DNA of 64,000 nucleotides from Gottfriedia endophytica (GTDB lineage Bacteria; Bacillota; Bacilli; Bacillales; Bacillaceae_G): contig NZ_JAGIYQ010000001.1 in NCBI RefSeq assembly GCF_017814275.1, positions 281,515 through 345,514 on the forward strand, read 5' to 3'. Under the pieces are notes generated by a model. It saw only the letters and a list, made by a program, of their open reading frames with translations, made no database searches and was not told the origin of the DNA. The position numbers were made by a program, and so were the translations under genes. Of this stretch, positions 16,900-24,118 are shown piece after piece. Positions within the stretch are counted from its first letter, which is position 1; every line of letters starts with the position of its first letter.

Positions 16900-17433
16900 C
16901 TAATGTTCAATAACAATTTCTCCTTCACCAGTTGGTGCTTCAAAACCATTAAGGTAGGATGTTAAAATTTCTTCTGTTATAGTGAAAGCAGCATTTGCAT
17001 CAAATCGTTGACTTCGTATCTCAAGTCGTTTACGTAAATCATTAGTATGAACTTTCAAATAAATAAGTTTCCACTTACCACCAGCCTCTTCAATAAGCTG
17101 TTTATATTTCTCCCTTCTTGAACGTTGCCAAAAACTGAAGTCAACAACCACCTGTTGTTTATTCTGAATTAACTTTACCAGTTGATTCCGCAATTTTCTT
17201 TCTGCATCTTGCTTGTATTCCTCATACTTTTCAACTGGAAAATCAATACCAAAACGACCATTAGTAGCCCAAATTTCTTCATCAATTGAAAGACGTACAA
17301 AGCCTTCTTTTTCTAATTGTTGTGCAAATGTAGTTTTTCCCGAACCTGCTACACCACACATCATTACTACTAAAGGGGTTAAATTATCCCGTTCCCGATA
17401 AATTAGGTCAACTAAATTAAATTTTTCAAACAT
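16900..17433 (-). CDS. P-loop kinase-like ATPase (AAA_33/Zeta-like)
   Basis: A 177-residue P-loop NTPase of the small kinase type. Walker A GVAGSGKTT at 27-35, a substrate-side Asp in RLSIDEEIW, then VVVDFSFWQRSRREKY (Walker-B-like strand plus basic lid) and IYLKVHTNDLRKRLEIR, typical of the AAA_33/Zeta-related families that phosphorylate small molecules or nucleotides. The substrate is unknown and no antitoxin gene accompanies it, so a toxin role is not supported. A GGGGGGAG ribosome site precedes the ATG. Single-gene unit bounded by family B repeats. Confidence 0.8.
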   Translation of the reverse strand: MFEKFNLVDLIYRERDNLTPLVVMMCGVAGSGKTTFAQQLEKEGFVRLSIDEEIWATNGRFGIDFPVEKYEEYKQDAERKLRNQLVKLIQNKQQVVVDFSFWQRSRREKYKQLIEEAGGKWKLIYLKVHTNDLRKRLEIRSQRFDANAAFTITEEILTSYLNGFEAPTGEGEIVIEH

Positions 17434-17511
17434 CAGTATACTCCCCCCAATTCTTCAGCTGTAAACGAATTCCAAAATAATCCTATTATAAACTATTAAT
17501 TGTTTTATTGG

Positions 17512-17543
17512 CTTATTCAACAAACCAGCCAAATAGTTAAATA
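17512..17543. repeat. Family B palindromic repeat, CCTGCC variant on the minus strand
   Basis: CTTATTCAACAAACCAGCC then AAATAGTTAAATAG. A small hairpin (GCCGA, TGA, TCGGC) separates it from the next copy. Confidence 0.65.
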
Positions 17544-17568
17544 GGTGCCGATGATCGGCTCCCAGGTG

Positions 17569-17600
17569 TTATTGAACTAACGCATGCGTTAGTTCAATAA
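17569..17600. repeat. Family B palindromic repeat, perfect copy
   Basis: A perfect 32-bp palindrome: TTATTG, then AACTAACGCATGCGTTAGTT, then CAATAA. This is the best type copy of the GCATGC variant. Confidence 0.9.
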
Positions 17601-17671
17601 GAACTCTCTCAAAGACTATGCTTTTGTATAAAAACTCCTTGTTCACATATGTTATTAATGGAGGTGTAGGA

Positions 17672-18151
17672 ATGAAAAAAATATTTCTAGTTTCAATCTT
17701 AACAATTTTCATCAGTATATCTGCCTTTTGGGGTGTAACAAACGCAAGTAATAGTCAAAAAATGGATGTTTCATCGCTGGAATTTTCATCGTTAGAAAAA
17801 GTAAATAATCAATTATACGGAAACTTTGTACTAGATCTTTATCGTAAAGAAATAATGAACCATATCGAAAATTATTATAAAAACAAAAATGAAAAAGTCC
17901 AAGGCTATGCTGCTCCAGAAGATGAAAAGTATGTTTCTATACGAGCAACAAGAAATTTAAAAAGTTTAGAAGACAAATTTAGTTATGTATTAAAAATTAC
18001 AATACGACCAGTGGATCAAGATGGAAACATCCGTGGTTTGGACACATTATTTTTAGCTGTTGAACCATCAAGGGTAAACATGACTAATCTTCCTAAAGGT
18101 CTTACAAAAACGAAGTTATTAAAATATGAGCATAAAGAAGTAGTAAAATAA
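17672..18151 (+). CDS. Secreted protein, DUF3888-like
   Basis: A 159-residue exported protein with signal peptide MKKIFLVSILTIFISISAFW ending near ASN. The mature part (helical region NFVLDLYRKEIMNHIENYY, then SYVLKITIRPVDQDGNIRG) resembles the DUF3888 family of small Bacillus secreted proteins as I remember it. Start: the frame opens at 17618, but GGAGG precedes the ATG at 17672 and the signal peptide starts there. A second DUF3888-like gene lies at 21462. Function unknown. Confidence 0.75.
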   Translation: MKKIFLVSILTIFISISAFWGVTNASNSQKMDVSSLEFSSLEKVNNQLYGNFVLDLYRKEIMNHIENYYKNKNEKVQGYAAPEDEKYVSIRATRNLKSLEDKFSYVLKITIRPVDQDGNIRGLDTLFLAVEPSRVNMTNLPKGLTKTKLLKYEHKEVVK

Positions 18152-18202
18152 TAGTATTAGTGGTTAAGTATTTTAAGTTACATAAGGAATTCTAAAGACA
18201 TT

Positions 18203-18232
18203 AAAAAAGGATCTCTACGGAAGATCCTTTTG
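18203..18232 (+). terminator. Rho-independent terminator
   Basis: AAAGGATCT (18206-18214) pairs with AGATCCTTT (18222-18230), ending in TTTTG; follows the DUF3888-like gene. Confidence 0.85.
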
Positions 18233-18236
18233 CTGT

Positions 18237-18268
18237 TTATTCAACTATCGCATGCGTTAGTTGCATAA
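18237..18268. repeat. Family B palindromic repeat, GCATGC variant
   Basis: TTATTCAACTATCGCATGCG then TTAGTTGCATAA; directly after the terminator and before the convergent gene at 18304. Confidence 0.8.
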
Positions 18269-18303
18269 AGGTTCATATAAATCGAAATTATTAATCTCTT
18301 ACA

Positions 18304-19008
18304 TTAATCATATTGATGTGGAACATATCGTTTAAAACTCACTGACTTCACATCATATCCATTGCCATTCCAATCGTAAGTAAGTTTCAAACTGCCAATT
18401 AAACCTCCAATGGTGATTAAAATGGGAGCATCTGCAATGATTTTATGCTTCAACACAGAATAATTGACTTGATCGATACCTATAAAAACCTCAGTAGAAG
18501 AAGGTTTTACGGTAGTATAGTGAAACGATTTGACGTTAATTTTAACCTTTTTTTGTTTCGTGGTAATGGTCACAATATCCCCTTTTTTCTCCATCCTCAC
18601 AAGTCGCTTGATCGCGTCATTCACTGGTTCAACAGGTACCTCTTTATAAACTTGATATGGGTCCAATTCATGCTGCAGGACATGAATTGGATCTTTAAAG
18701 TTATCTAATACAATGATGACATCCATGAATTTATTACCGTCTAAATCATCTCTGAAAAGATGAGTATCATATTTTCCACTTTCCCATTTCGGAAAATGAT
18801 ATAATAATTCACCTTTGTCACCAATCTGAACAGTAAAATTTCGAAATGTCATCCAATCGATTTTATCCGCCATCAAATAGACATTCTCATACCATCTATC
18901 AGTCTGAATACTATTAAGGACCACACGTTCAACTGCGTGAACATTCCTATGAGACCATGAGAAAGCTGTGAAAAAAATGATAAGAACAATGAACAATCGA
19001 TTTCTCAT
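18304..19008 (-). CDS. Secreted protein with a D-D-D-G-N type calcium-binding-like loop
   Basis: A 234-residue exported protein with signal peptide MRNRLFIVLIIFFTAFSWSH, cleavage probably after VHA. The mature part is beta-rich and has DDLDGNKFMDVIIVL, the D-x-D-G-N loop of FG-GAP/VCBS-like or dockerin-like repeats, and a second DWNGNGYDVKSV near the end. This suggests an extracytoplasmic calcium-stabilised fold. Family not recognised. The IS3 element begins 80 bp upstream of the ATG and may have displaced part of its regulatory region. Confidence 0.75.
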   Translation of the reverse strand: MRNRLFIVLIIFFTAFSWSHRNVHAVERVVLNSIQTDRWYENVYLMADKIDWMTFRNFTVQIGDKGELLYHFPKWESGKYDTHLFRDDLDGNKFMDVIIVLDNFKDPIHVLQHELDPYQVYKEVPVEPVNDAIKRLVRMEKKGDIVTITTKQKKVKINVKSFHYTTVKPSSTEVFIGIDQVNYSVLKHKIIADAPILITIGGLIGSLKLTYDWNGNGYDVKSVSFKRYVPHQYD

Positions 19009-19070
19009 TCAGACACCGCCTTTTACTATAAGGTGTCCTGTTAGGATACATAAATACGTTTTTCTGCCAT

Positions 19071-19084
19071 AAAAAAGGTTCTTC
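19071..19084 (-). terminator. Left half of a terminator split by the IS element
   Basis: AAAAGGTTCTTC here and GAAGAACCTTTT at 20523-20534 would form a 12-bp perfect stem with loop CAGA if the IS were removed. It is the likely terminator of the lipoprotein gene at 20661-21116 (minus strand). Confidence 0.7.
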
Positions 19085-19091
19085 CAGTGAA

Positions 19092-19134
19092 ATGCACCCC
19101 AATTGTTAGACACAACTAACAATTGGAGGTGCAT
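19092..19134 (+). promoter_or_regulatory. IS left-end hairpin sequestering the orfA ribosome site
   Basis: ATGCACCCCAATTGTTAG (19092-19109) pairs with CTAACAATTGGAGGTGCAT (19116-19134) over 18 bp with one bulge and a 6-nt loop. The right arm contains the orfA ribosome site GGAGGT. RNA entering from outside would fold and block it. Confidence 0.6.
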
Positions 19135-19139
19135 TTTTT

Positions 19140-19649
19140 GTGACCAAAATTTCTTTGAATCAAAAATTAACGGCCATTCAAAAATATCTTGATGGCCAAG
19201 GTTCATATTCTTTAATCGGAAAATCTATTGGTGTTCGAAAGAAAATCGTACAAACTTGGGTAGCTTTCTATAATGAATATGGCGTAGATGGATTAATTTC
19301 TACGTATACAAAGTACCCGATAGAGCTTAAAATGGACGTATTAAAATATATGAACGACACAGGGGCCTCTGTTCTAGAAACAGCTGTAAAGTTTAGAATT
19401 TCATCTCCAAGTTCAATTGAAATGTGGAGAAAAAAATTTGAAGAACATGGTATAGATGCCCTTTATCCAAAGAAAAAGGGGCGTCCACCAATGAAGAAAC
19501 AAAAAAAGAATACATATATTCCTGGATCTCAAGAGGCATTACAAGCAGAGAATGAGCGTTTACGTGCGGAGAATGCTTATTTAAAAAAGTTACACGCCTT
19601 AATTCAAGAAAAAGAAAAATCACAAACCAAATCAAAGCACAAATCATAA
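19140..19649 (+). CDS. IS3-family transposase OrfA
   Basis: A 169-residue helix-turn-helix protein of the IS150 type with two tandem HTH units: KLTAIQKYLDGQGSYSLIGK and LKYMNDTGASVLETAVKFRI; a leucine-rich coiled segment AENERLRAENAYLKKLHALI follows for multimerisation. It binds the IS ends. GTG start 9 bases after GGAGGT. Near its end A AAA AAG (19583-19589) allows minus-one slippage into the orfB frame, giving the OrfAB transposase. Confidence 0.92.
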   Translation: MTKISLNQKLTAIQKYLDGQGSYSLIGKSIGVRKKIVQTWVAFYNEYGVDGLISTYTKYPIELKMDVLKYMNDTGASVLETAVKFRISSPSSIEMWRKKFEEHGIDALYPKKKGRPPMKKQKKNTYIPGSQEALQAENERLRAENAYLKKLHALIQEKEKSQTKSKHKS

Positions 19650-19735
19650 GTGAATTAAGGTCTAATTTTAGTTTATCAGTTCTACTTGAAGTAACTGATA
19701 TTCCTCGTGCTACTTACTACTACTGGGTTAAAAAT

Positions 19736-20485
19736 ATGAAACAACCAGACAAATATAGTCAAATAAAAGAAATGATTACTAAGATATATCGTTTACATAA
19801 ACGACGTTATGGTTACCGTCGTATTACCTTGGAATTACATAAAAGAGGTTATCAAATAAATCATAAAGCAGTACTTCGATTGATGAATGAACTTGGCTTG
19901 AAAGCTACTGTACGAGCAAAGAAATATCGTTCGTATCAAGGGAAAGTAGGGAAAATTGCACCTAATATTCTTGAAAGAAATTTTACAGCTTCCAATCCAA
20001 ATGAGAAGTGGGTAACTGATATTACAGAATTCCAAATGTATGGGGAAAAGCTATATCTTTCTCCGATATTAGACCTATATAACGGAGAAATTATAGCTTA
20101 TAGCATTAACAAGCGTCCTGTTTTTCAATTAGTTTACAAAATGTTAAAACAGGGATTGAGCTGCTTAAATGATGGAGATAAGCCAATTCTTCATTCGGAT
20201 CAAGGCTGGCACTATCAAATGAGACAGTATCGAGAGATACTAAAACAAAATAACATTAAACAAAGTATGTCTCGTAAAGGGAATTGTTTAGATAACGCAG
20301 TCATCGAAAACTTCTTTGGCTTATTAAAGTCTGAATTACTATATAATGAGGAATTTAGCAGTATGGATCAGTTTATTGAGAAATTACATGAATATATTCA
20401 CTATTACAATCATGAGCGTATTAAGATAAAACTAAAAGGATTGTCCCCTGTTCAATACAGAGTCCAATCCTCTTTAGCTGCATAA
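19736..20485 (+). CDS. IS3-family transposase OrfB (DDE integrase domain)
   Basis: Catalytic part of the transposase, 249 residues from the first ATG, but the frame is open from about 19583 and the conserved HTH_21 segment (IPRATYYYWVKN) lies upstream, so it is most likely made only as OrfAB by minus-one frameshift. The integrase core is complete: first Asp in NEKWVTDITEF, second in ILHSDQGWHYQ, Glu in NAVIENFFGLLKSE, followed by the usual YNHERIKIKLKGLSPVQYR tail. No inactivating change is seen. Confidence 0.93.
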   Translation: MKQPDKYSQIKEMITKIYRLHKRRYGYRRITLELHKRGYQINHKAVLRLMNELGLKATVRAKKYRSYQGKVGKIAPNILERNFTASNPNEKWVTDITEFQMYGEKLYLSPILDLYNGEIIAYSINKRPVFQLVYKMLKQGLSCLNDGDKPILHSDQGWHYQMRQYREILKQNNIKQSMSRKGNCLDNAVIENFFGLLKSELLYNEEFSSMDQFIEKLHEYIHYYNHERIKIKLKGLSPVQYRVQSSLAA

Positions 20486-20522
20486 AAACTATTTGTCTAA
20501 CTTTTTGGGTTCACTTCACAGA

Positions 20523-20534
20523 GAAGAACCTTTT
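20523..20534 (-). terminator. Right half of the IS-split terminator
   Basis: GAAGAACCTTTT, the partner arm of 19071-19084, now 1.4 kb away. On the minus strand this arm comes first, so transcripts from 20661-21116 enter the IS antisense to the transposase. Confidence 0.65.
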
Positions 20535-20544
20535 CTTTAAAATC

Positions 20545-20577
20545 CTTATTCAATTAACGCATGCGATAGTTCAACAA
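20545..20577. repeat. Family B palindromic repeat, GCATGC variant
   Basis: CTTATTCAATTAACGCATGC then GATAGTTCAACAAG, a hybrid with one TAACGC and one CGATAG arm. A further hairpin (GAGGAT and ATCCTC arms, about 20582-20610) lies just beyond. Confidence 0.8.
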
Positions 20578-20660
20578 GACTTGAGGATGATCGAATAACG
20601 ATTATCCTCTAAATTGATTTTTTTATTAATGAGTAGATTAATTTAAATAAATGATATACT

Positions 20661-21116
20661 TTATGGCTGAATCAATATTTTCTTACCATTTATTACTTGG
20701 TAGATACTTAGATTTTTAGTTGCTTTAAAATCCACATAATACCAGAAGTTTATATTATTTACTTTAACTTGTGTAGCATCATTACTGCCAACAATTATTT
20801 TCTCTTGAGGATCACTAACTGTACCAAAGTATAAGTATGGTTTAGTATCTGAAGAAATTGCCCAATTTTTATTTAATGTAGCTGGTCCAATCTCAACACT
20901 ACTAGCTATTTTCCACTTATTACCACTTTTTTTGAAGTATGAAAGATTGAATCCTCTTGTTTCCTTGTTAAGGTAAATAGAAATTTTTCCATTATTTAAC
21001 TTAGTTTCATACATTTTAGTCTCATTCTCATTACTTTTTAAATCAAAATTTAAGGTACAACCAGTTAGTAGTAATAAAAAAAATAGTGCAATAAAGAATT
21101 TTTTCAACAATTTCAC
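20661..21116 (-). CDS. Small lipoprotein, unrecognised
   Basis: A 151-residue protein with type II signal peptide MKLLKKFFIALFFLLLLTGC, lipidated Cys at 20. The mature part is beta-rich and basic, containing WAISSDTKPYLYFGTVSDPQ and a C-terminal NLSIYQVINGKKILIQP. Small lipoproteins of this look are common and unassigned in Bacillus. Ribosome site GAGGG precedes the ATG. Its terminator appears to have been split by the IS element downstream. Bounded by family B repeats on both sides. Confidence 0.75.
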   Translation of the reverse strand: MKLLKKFFIALFFLLLLTGCTLNFDLKSNENETKMYETKLNNGKISIYLNKETRGFNLSYFKKSGNKWKIASSVEIGPATLNKNWAISSDTKPYLYFGTVSDPQEKIIVGSNDATQVKVNNINFWYYVDFKATKNLSIYQVINGKKILIQP

Positions 21117-21166
21117 CCTCTTTTAATGGAGATAACAATAGCTCTGGTTGTTTAATTATTACTTCT

Positions 21167-21196
21167 AATAAACTAACGCATACGTCATTTGCATTT
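21167..21196. repeat. Family B repeat, diverged
   Basis: AATAAACTAACGCATACGTC then ATTTGCATTT; the right arm is partly eroded. Confidence 0.55.
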
Positions 21197-21317
21197 TAGG
21201 AATAAATTGTTCCAATTTTATATTAGAACTCCATCCATGTCCTATTTAGTAGTCACTCCAGAGTTAGATTCATCTTAATATATTATTCTTCTCTATTATG
21301 AATATTCCTTTAAAATA

Positions 21318-21350
21318 CTTATTCAACTATCCTGCCAGTTAGTACAATAA
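21318..21350. repeat. Family B palindromic repeat, CCTGCC variant
   Basis: CTTATTCAACTATCCTGCC then AGTTAGTACAATAA; a good copy of the CCTGCC type. Confidence 0.8.
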
Positions 21351-21374
21351 ATGACTACCCATCAGTCCATCTCT

Positions 21375-21400
21375 GTTTAACTAACATCCCAGTTAGTAAA
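21375..21400. repeat. Family B repeat, diverged
   Basis: GTTTAACTAACATCCCAGTT then AGTAAA; third copy within the 345-bp gap upstream of the DUF3888-like gene. Confidence 0.55.
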
Positions 21401-21461
21401 AATCATAATAATTTTATGTTAGGCAAAAATAATCCATAAACGTATAAAGGAGGATTATTTA

Positions 21462-22229
21462 GTGCGAAAATATTTTTTTATTTTTATTTTATCTGTTTTC
21501 TTTATTAGCCTATCCCCTGATAATCCACAAGCAAAAGAAAATAAACTAAGCGAGGAACAACTTATTAGGAGTGCTTTGGTCATCACTCTCTTACCTCATA
21601 TAAAAGAAAAGATTAGTGAATATCTTAAAGATTTTAAAACATACGGAACTTATGGTATGAGTTTTGGTGCAATGGACACAGAAATTCTAAGTATAAAGAA
21701 TCAGAATCCTAATGAGCCATTTACTTATGAAACAGAAATTGAAATTAGTACATTTGAACACGCACACAATCCACCCTATTTCAAAATAACAATTACATTG
21801 GATTTCCAATACTCCGAATACAAAATAACTAACTTTAAAATTGAGGGGGATGATACCTTTAAAGAAATTGAAGCATTTTACAATGAAACCCTTTCAGATA
21901 TACAACAATCATTCAATTTACAATTAACAGATTACACACACTATAACCCTAACGAACTTAAAGATTTAGAATATATTCAGCTAAATCAAATTGTAACAAA
22001 CATTGAAAAAACAATACTTGCACCAGATGCAAGAAAGACACACCCTTTTAAAAATGTGGTTGCCCCAATTACTTTTTTAAAGGGAAGCAAAGGATATATC
22101 CTATTTAAAAAAGGCGATGGTACAAATGTGGTATATATTATTGAGAAAGAAAATGGTATATGGGCAGTAATAGATAAAAAACAAAAGAAAGGTAAGAAAA
22201 TGGAAACTAAATTACTCTGGTATTATTAA
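21462..22229 (+). CDS. Secreted protein with DUF3888-like domain
   Basis: A 255-residue exported protein; GTG start after AAAGGAGG. Signal peptide MRKYFFIFILSVFFISLSPD, cleavage probably after QAKA-type residues near 26. LIRSALVITLLPHIKEKISE followed by FEHAHNPPYFKITITLDFQY matches my memory of DUF3888 (TLL-P-I helix, then F-GAHNPPY strand). The second half (residues 130-255) is a separate lysine-rich domain of unknown type, including KGSKGYILFKKGDGTNVVYI. It is larger than the relative at 17672. Confidence 0.72.
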   Translation: MRKYFFIFILSVFFISLSPDNPQAKENKLSEEQLIRSALVITLLPHIKEKISEYLKDFKTYGTYGMSFGAMDTEILSIKNQNPNEPFTYETEIEISTFEHAHNPPYFKITITLDFQYSEYKITNFKIEGDDTFKEIEAFYNETLSDIQQSFNLQLTDYTHYNPNELKDLEYIQLNQIVTNIEKTILAPDARKTHPFKNVVAPITFLKGSKGYILFKKGDGTNVVYIIEKENGIWAVIDKKQKKGKKMETKLLWYY

Positions 22230-22256
22230 GGCTGAACAGTAACTGGTTCAACTTTT

Positions 22257-22290
22257 CTTATTTCACTATCCCGCCCTTATGTTGAATAAG
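22257..22290. repeat. Family B palindromic repeat, CCTGCC-like variant
   Basis: CTTATTTCACTATCCCGCCC then TTATGTTGAATAAG. Left member of a pair with linker AAAAAGCGATCTTC, as at 14718-14792. Confidence 0.75.
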
Positions 22291-22306
22291 AAAAAGCGAT
22301 CTTCAA

Positions 22307-22332
22307 TTCAACTATCGCATGCGATAGTTGAA
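22307..22332. repeat. Family B palindromic repeat, perfect copy
   Basis: Perfect 26-bp palindrome: TTCAACTATCGCA and TGCGATAGTTGAA. Both arms carry the CGATAG form, unlike the CGTTAG form at 17569, so the arms differ in a matched way. Confidence 0.85.
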
Positions 22333-22390
22333 CTATATAAATAAATCTAATCATAAACATGAATTAATAACTTTGAAGGCGAGTGATCCT

Positions 22391-22675
22391 ATGGAAAATA
22401 TAATATGGATTAACGGTAGCTACAAAGAAGATAATTATATTTTCGAAACATATCGACAAGCAGAAATGTGGGCGGATGCATTATATCCTGATTTTGGACT
22501 ATATTTATATTCTAATACAAATGTAGGATACGCTACACCTGATGAAAAGGTAATAAAATGTTTAGCCGAACTTTTACCCGAATGGATAAATTACAATAAA
22601 ACGAATGGTAGTATTTGTTTAAGTGAAGAAAAAATAAATGGAAAAATCATATATAAAATATGGATAAAAAAGTAG
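22391..22675 (+). CDS. Small hypothetical protein
   Basis: A 94-residue soluble protein from the ATG at 22391 (weak GGCGAG upstream; the open frame continues to a TTG inside the palindrome at 22328, which is unlikely to be the start). It is acidic and aromatic: NIIWINGSYKEDNYIFETYR, then EMWADALYPDFGLYLYSNTN, then ICLSEEKINGKIIYKIWIKK. No signal peptide or membrane segment. Family not recognised. Confidence 0.55.
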   Translation: MENIIWINGSYKEDNYIFETYRQAEMWADALYPDFGLYLYSNTNVGYATPDEKVIKCLAELLPEWINYNKTNGSICLSEEKINGKIIYKIWIKK

Positions 22676-22684
22676 CCCAACCTT

Positions 22685-22712
22685 GTTAAACTAACGCATG
22701 CGTTAGTTGAAC
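22685..22712. repeat. Family B palindromic repeat, GCATGC variant
   Basis: AACTAACGCATGCGTTAGTT flanked by GTTA and GAAC; fills almost the entire 43-bp gap between two convergent genes. Confidence 0.85.
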
Positions 22713-22718
22713 ATGTAA

Positions 22719-23024
22719 TTAAAAATTTATCGTCTTTTTTGGTAAAACCTTCGAATCTTTTATTAGAGATGCAACGTTCTTTCCTTTGTTAAATCTTACA
22801 TTATTAAGCCAATAGATAAATGCTTCTTCATTAAAACTAACACCCCAGCATTCTGTACCGTCTTCTTCTACACCAAAAGAAGTCCAGTAAGGGTGATTGT
22901 TTTTTCTATCATATAACCATGTATCAAAATCTCTTTGTAATTGTCGAATGTTTCTTCCAACTTTTGCAGGACATCTAATATAAACTGTATCTTCTTCGTA
23001 AGTAAATTCAATTTTAACTATCAA
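22719..23024 (-). CDS. Small hypothetical protein
   Basis: A 101-residue soluble protein; TTG start at 23022-23024, nine bases after AGGAG. Sequence begins MIVKIEFTYEEDTVYIRCPA and contains RDFDTWLYDRKNNHPYWTSF and EEDGTECWGVSFNEEAFIYW. Trp/Tyr-rich and with no membrane segment; the layout recalls small immunity or phage-accessory proteins, but I cannot assign a family. Its stop lies seven bases from a family B palindrome. Confidence 0.6.
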   Translation of the reverse strand: MIVKIEFTYEEDTVYIRCPAKVGRNIRQLQRDFDTWLYDRKNNHPYWTSFGVEEDGTECWGVSFNEEAFIYWLNNVRFNKGKNVASLIKDSKVLPKKTINF

Positions 23025-23127
23025 TTTTAATTTCTCCTATCTGTTGGGTCTTTCGAGTAAATTATATCATTTCCGTTTTAATTATACTGTTAGAAAGAAA
23101 AACAGGAGCCTATGACGGCTCCAAAGA

Positions 23128-23160
23128 CTTATTCAACTATTGCATGCGTTAGTTACATAA
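23128..23160. repeat. Family B palindromic repeat, GCATGC variant
   Basis: CTTATTCAACTATTGCATGC then GTTAGTTACATAAG, preceded by a GGAGCC/GGCTCC hairpin (about 23104-23122) that may be a weak terminator for the gene at 23168. Confidence 0.8.
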
Positions 23161-23167
23161 GGAACAT

Positions 23168-23401
23168 TCATTTTTGATTTTCTTGGTCGTAAATGTAATT
23201 CATAAATTGATCATGTAATTCGATATTACTTTTTACAGATTCATTGGTATTCTTATTTATTAATTCAACATCAAATGACAAATCACCATAGCCATCGAAC
23301 ATTTCCATTATTCTATAAATAACAGTTTCTATAGTTTCATTTTGCACTTTCTTAAATGCAGAAATCTCTTCATCAGTGACTAACTTTTGTTTTAGTAACA
23401 T
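23168..23401 (-). CDS. Small hypothetical protein
   Basis: A 77-residue acidic protein: LVTDEEISAFKKVQNETIET, then IYRIMEMFDGYGDLSFDVEL, then ELHDQFMNYIYDQ. I remember similar short Bacillus proteins with a conserved MDGYG-type core but no function. The ATG at 23399-23401 has only a weak ribosome site, and the N-terminus may be shortened. No membrane segment. Confidence 0.5.
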   Translation of the reverse strand: MLLKQKLVTDEEISAFKKVQNETIETVIYRIMEMFDGYGDLSFDVELINKNTNESVKSNIELHDQFMNYIYDQENQK

Positions 23402-23456
23402 ATACTCATTGTTTAATGAACTATCCCTACTTTAGTAAGTTTTTTATAGATTTTGA

Positions 23457-23879
23457 CTATTTTACTCGTTGAAACATCGGATGACTTTCTTTAAATTGAA
23501 GTAAATCCCATAAGTTTCCATATAAATCTTTGAATACAGCAACAATACCATATGATTGTTCTTCTGGTTCTCTAACGAATTCAATTCCTTTTGCTATCAT
23601 ATCATTATAGTCTCTCCAAAAGTCATCTGTACCAAGGAATAGAAAAACTCTTCCTCCTGCTTGATTTCCAATAAAAGATATTTGTTCTGGTTTTGAAGAC
23701 CTTGCAAGTAATATTGTAGTTCCAGACGAGTTAGGTGGTGATATTACTACCCAGCGTTTATCTTGATCTGGTTGATATGTATCTTCAATTAACGTAAAAT
23801 GAAGTTTTTTTGTGTAAAACTCAATGGCTTCATCATAATCTTTAACAACCAAAGCAATATGTACAACAGATTGTATCAT
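23457..23879 (-). CDS. VOC-family (glyoxalase-like) protein
   Basis: A 140-residue single-domain VOC protein. Begins SVVHIALVVKDYDEAIEFYT (His at 7, a typical metal ligand) and ends AVFKDLYGNLWDLLQF, where the Gln/Asp region replaces the usual LVE Glu, so metal chemistry may differ from glyoxalase I. Good ribosome site AAGGGG before the ATG. Unrelated beyond fold to the VOC protein at 9413. Substrate unknown. Confidence 0.87.
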   Translation of the reverse strand: MIQSVVHIALVVKDYDEAIEFYTKKLHFTLIEDTYQPDQDKRWVVISPPNSSGTTILLARSSKPEQISFIGNQAGGRVFLFLGTDDFWRDYNDMIAKGIEFVREPEEQSYGIVAVFKDLYGNLWDLLQFKESHPMFQRVK

Positions 23880-24015
23880 TTTATTACCCCTTCTTTCTTG
23901 GTATAATATAAAGCCTTACGCCATAAATTATTATAATGTTCATCTTTACAGAGTTTTTCAGATAAATTATACCATTAATGTTGACTTATCTAACTATTCA
24001 TTTTTTGAATTTTCT

Positions 24016-24046
24016 TATTTCTCCAAACTGCCTAATAGTGCAATAA
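24016..24046. repeat. Family B repeat, diverged CCTGCC type
   Basis: ATTTCTCCAAACTGCCTAAT then AGTGCAATAA; left member of a pair. Confidence 0.6.
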
Positions 24047-24073
24047 AAAAGGCTCCCAAAAGCAGCATATTTT

Positions 24074-24105
24074 TGTTCGACTATCGCATGCGTTAGTTGC
24101 ATAAG
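24074..24105. repeat. Family B palindromic repeat, GCATGC variant
   Basis: GTTCGACTATCGCATGCG then TTAGTTGCATAAG; right member of the pair, 14 bp from the stop of the next gene. Confidence 0.8.
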
Positions 24106-24118
24106 ATTTCTATAATCG

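Larger units (their letters stand above)
19088..20518 (+). mobile_element. Intact IS3-family insertion sequence, IS150-like, with 3-bp target duplication
   Basis: A 1431-bp element. The left end TGAAATGCACCCCAATTGTT and the reverse complement of the right end (TGAAGTGAACCC, then GTTAGACA further in) are imperfect inverted repeats starting TG. Both sides carry CAG (19085-19087 and 20519-20521) as target duplication. It carries orfA and orfB in minus-one register with an A AAA AAG slippery heptamer at 19583-19589 and an intact DDE domain, so it looks recently active. It sits in the loop of a former terminator. Confidence 0.93.

Noticed and set aside
16900-17433. Zeta-type toxin
   Set aside because: P-loop and fold are compatible, but no epsilon antitoxin or other partner is next to it; a small-molecule kinase is at least as likely.
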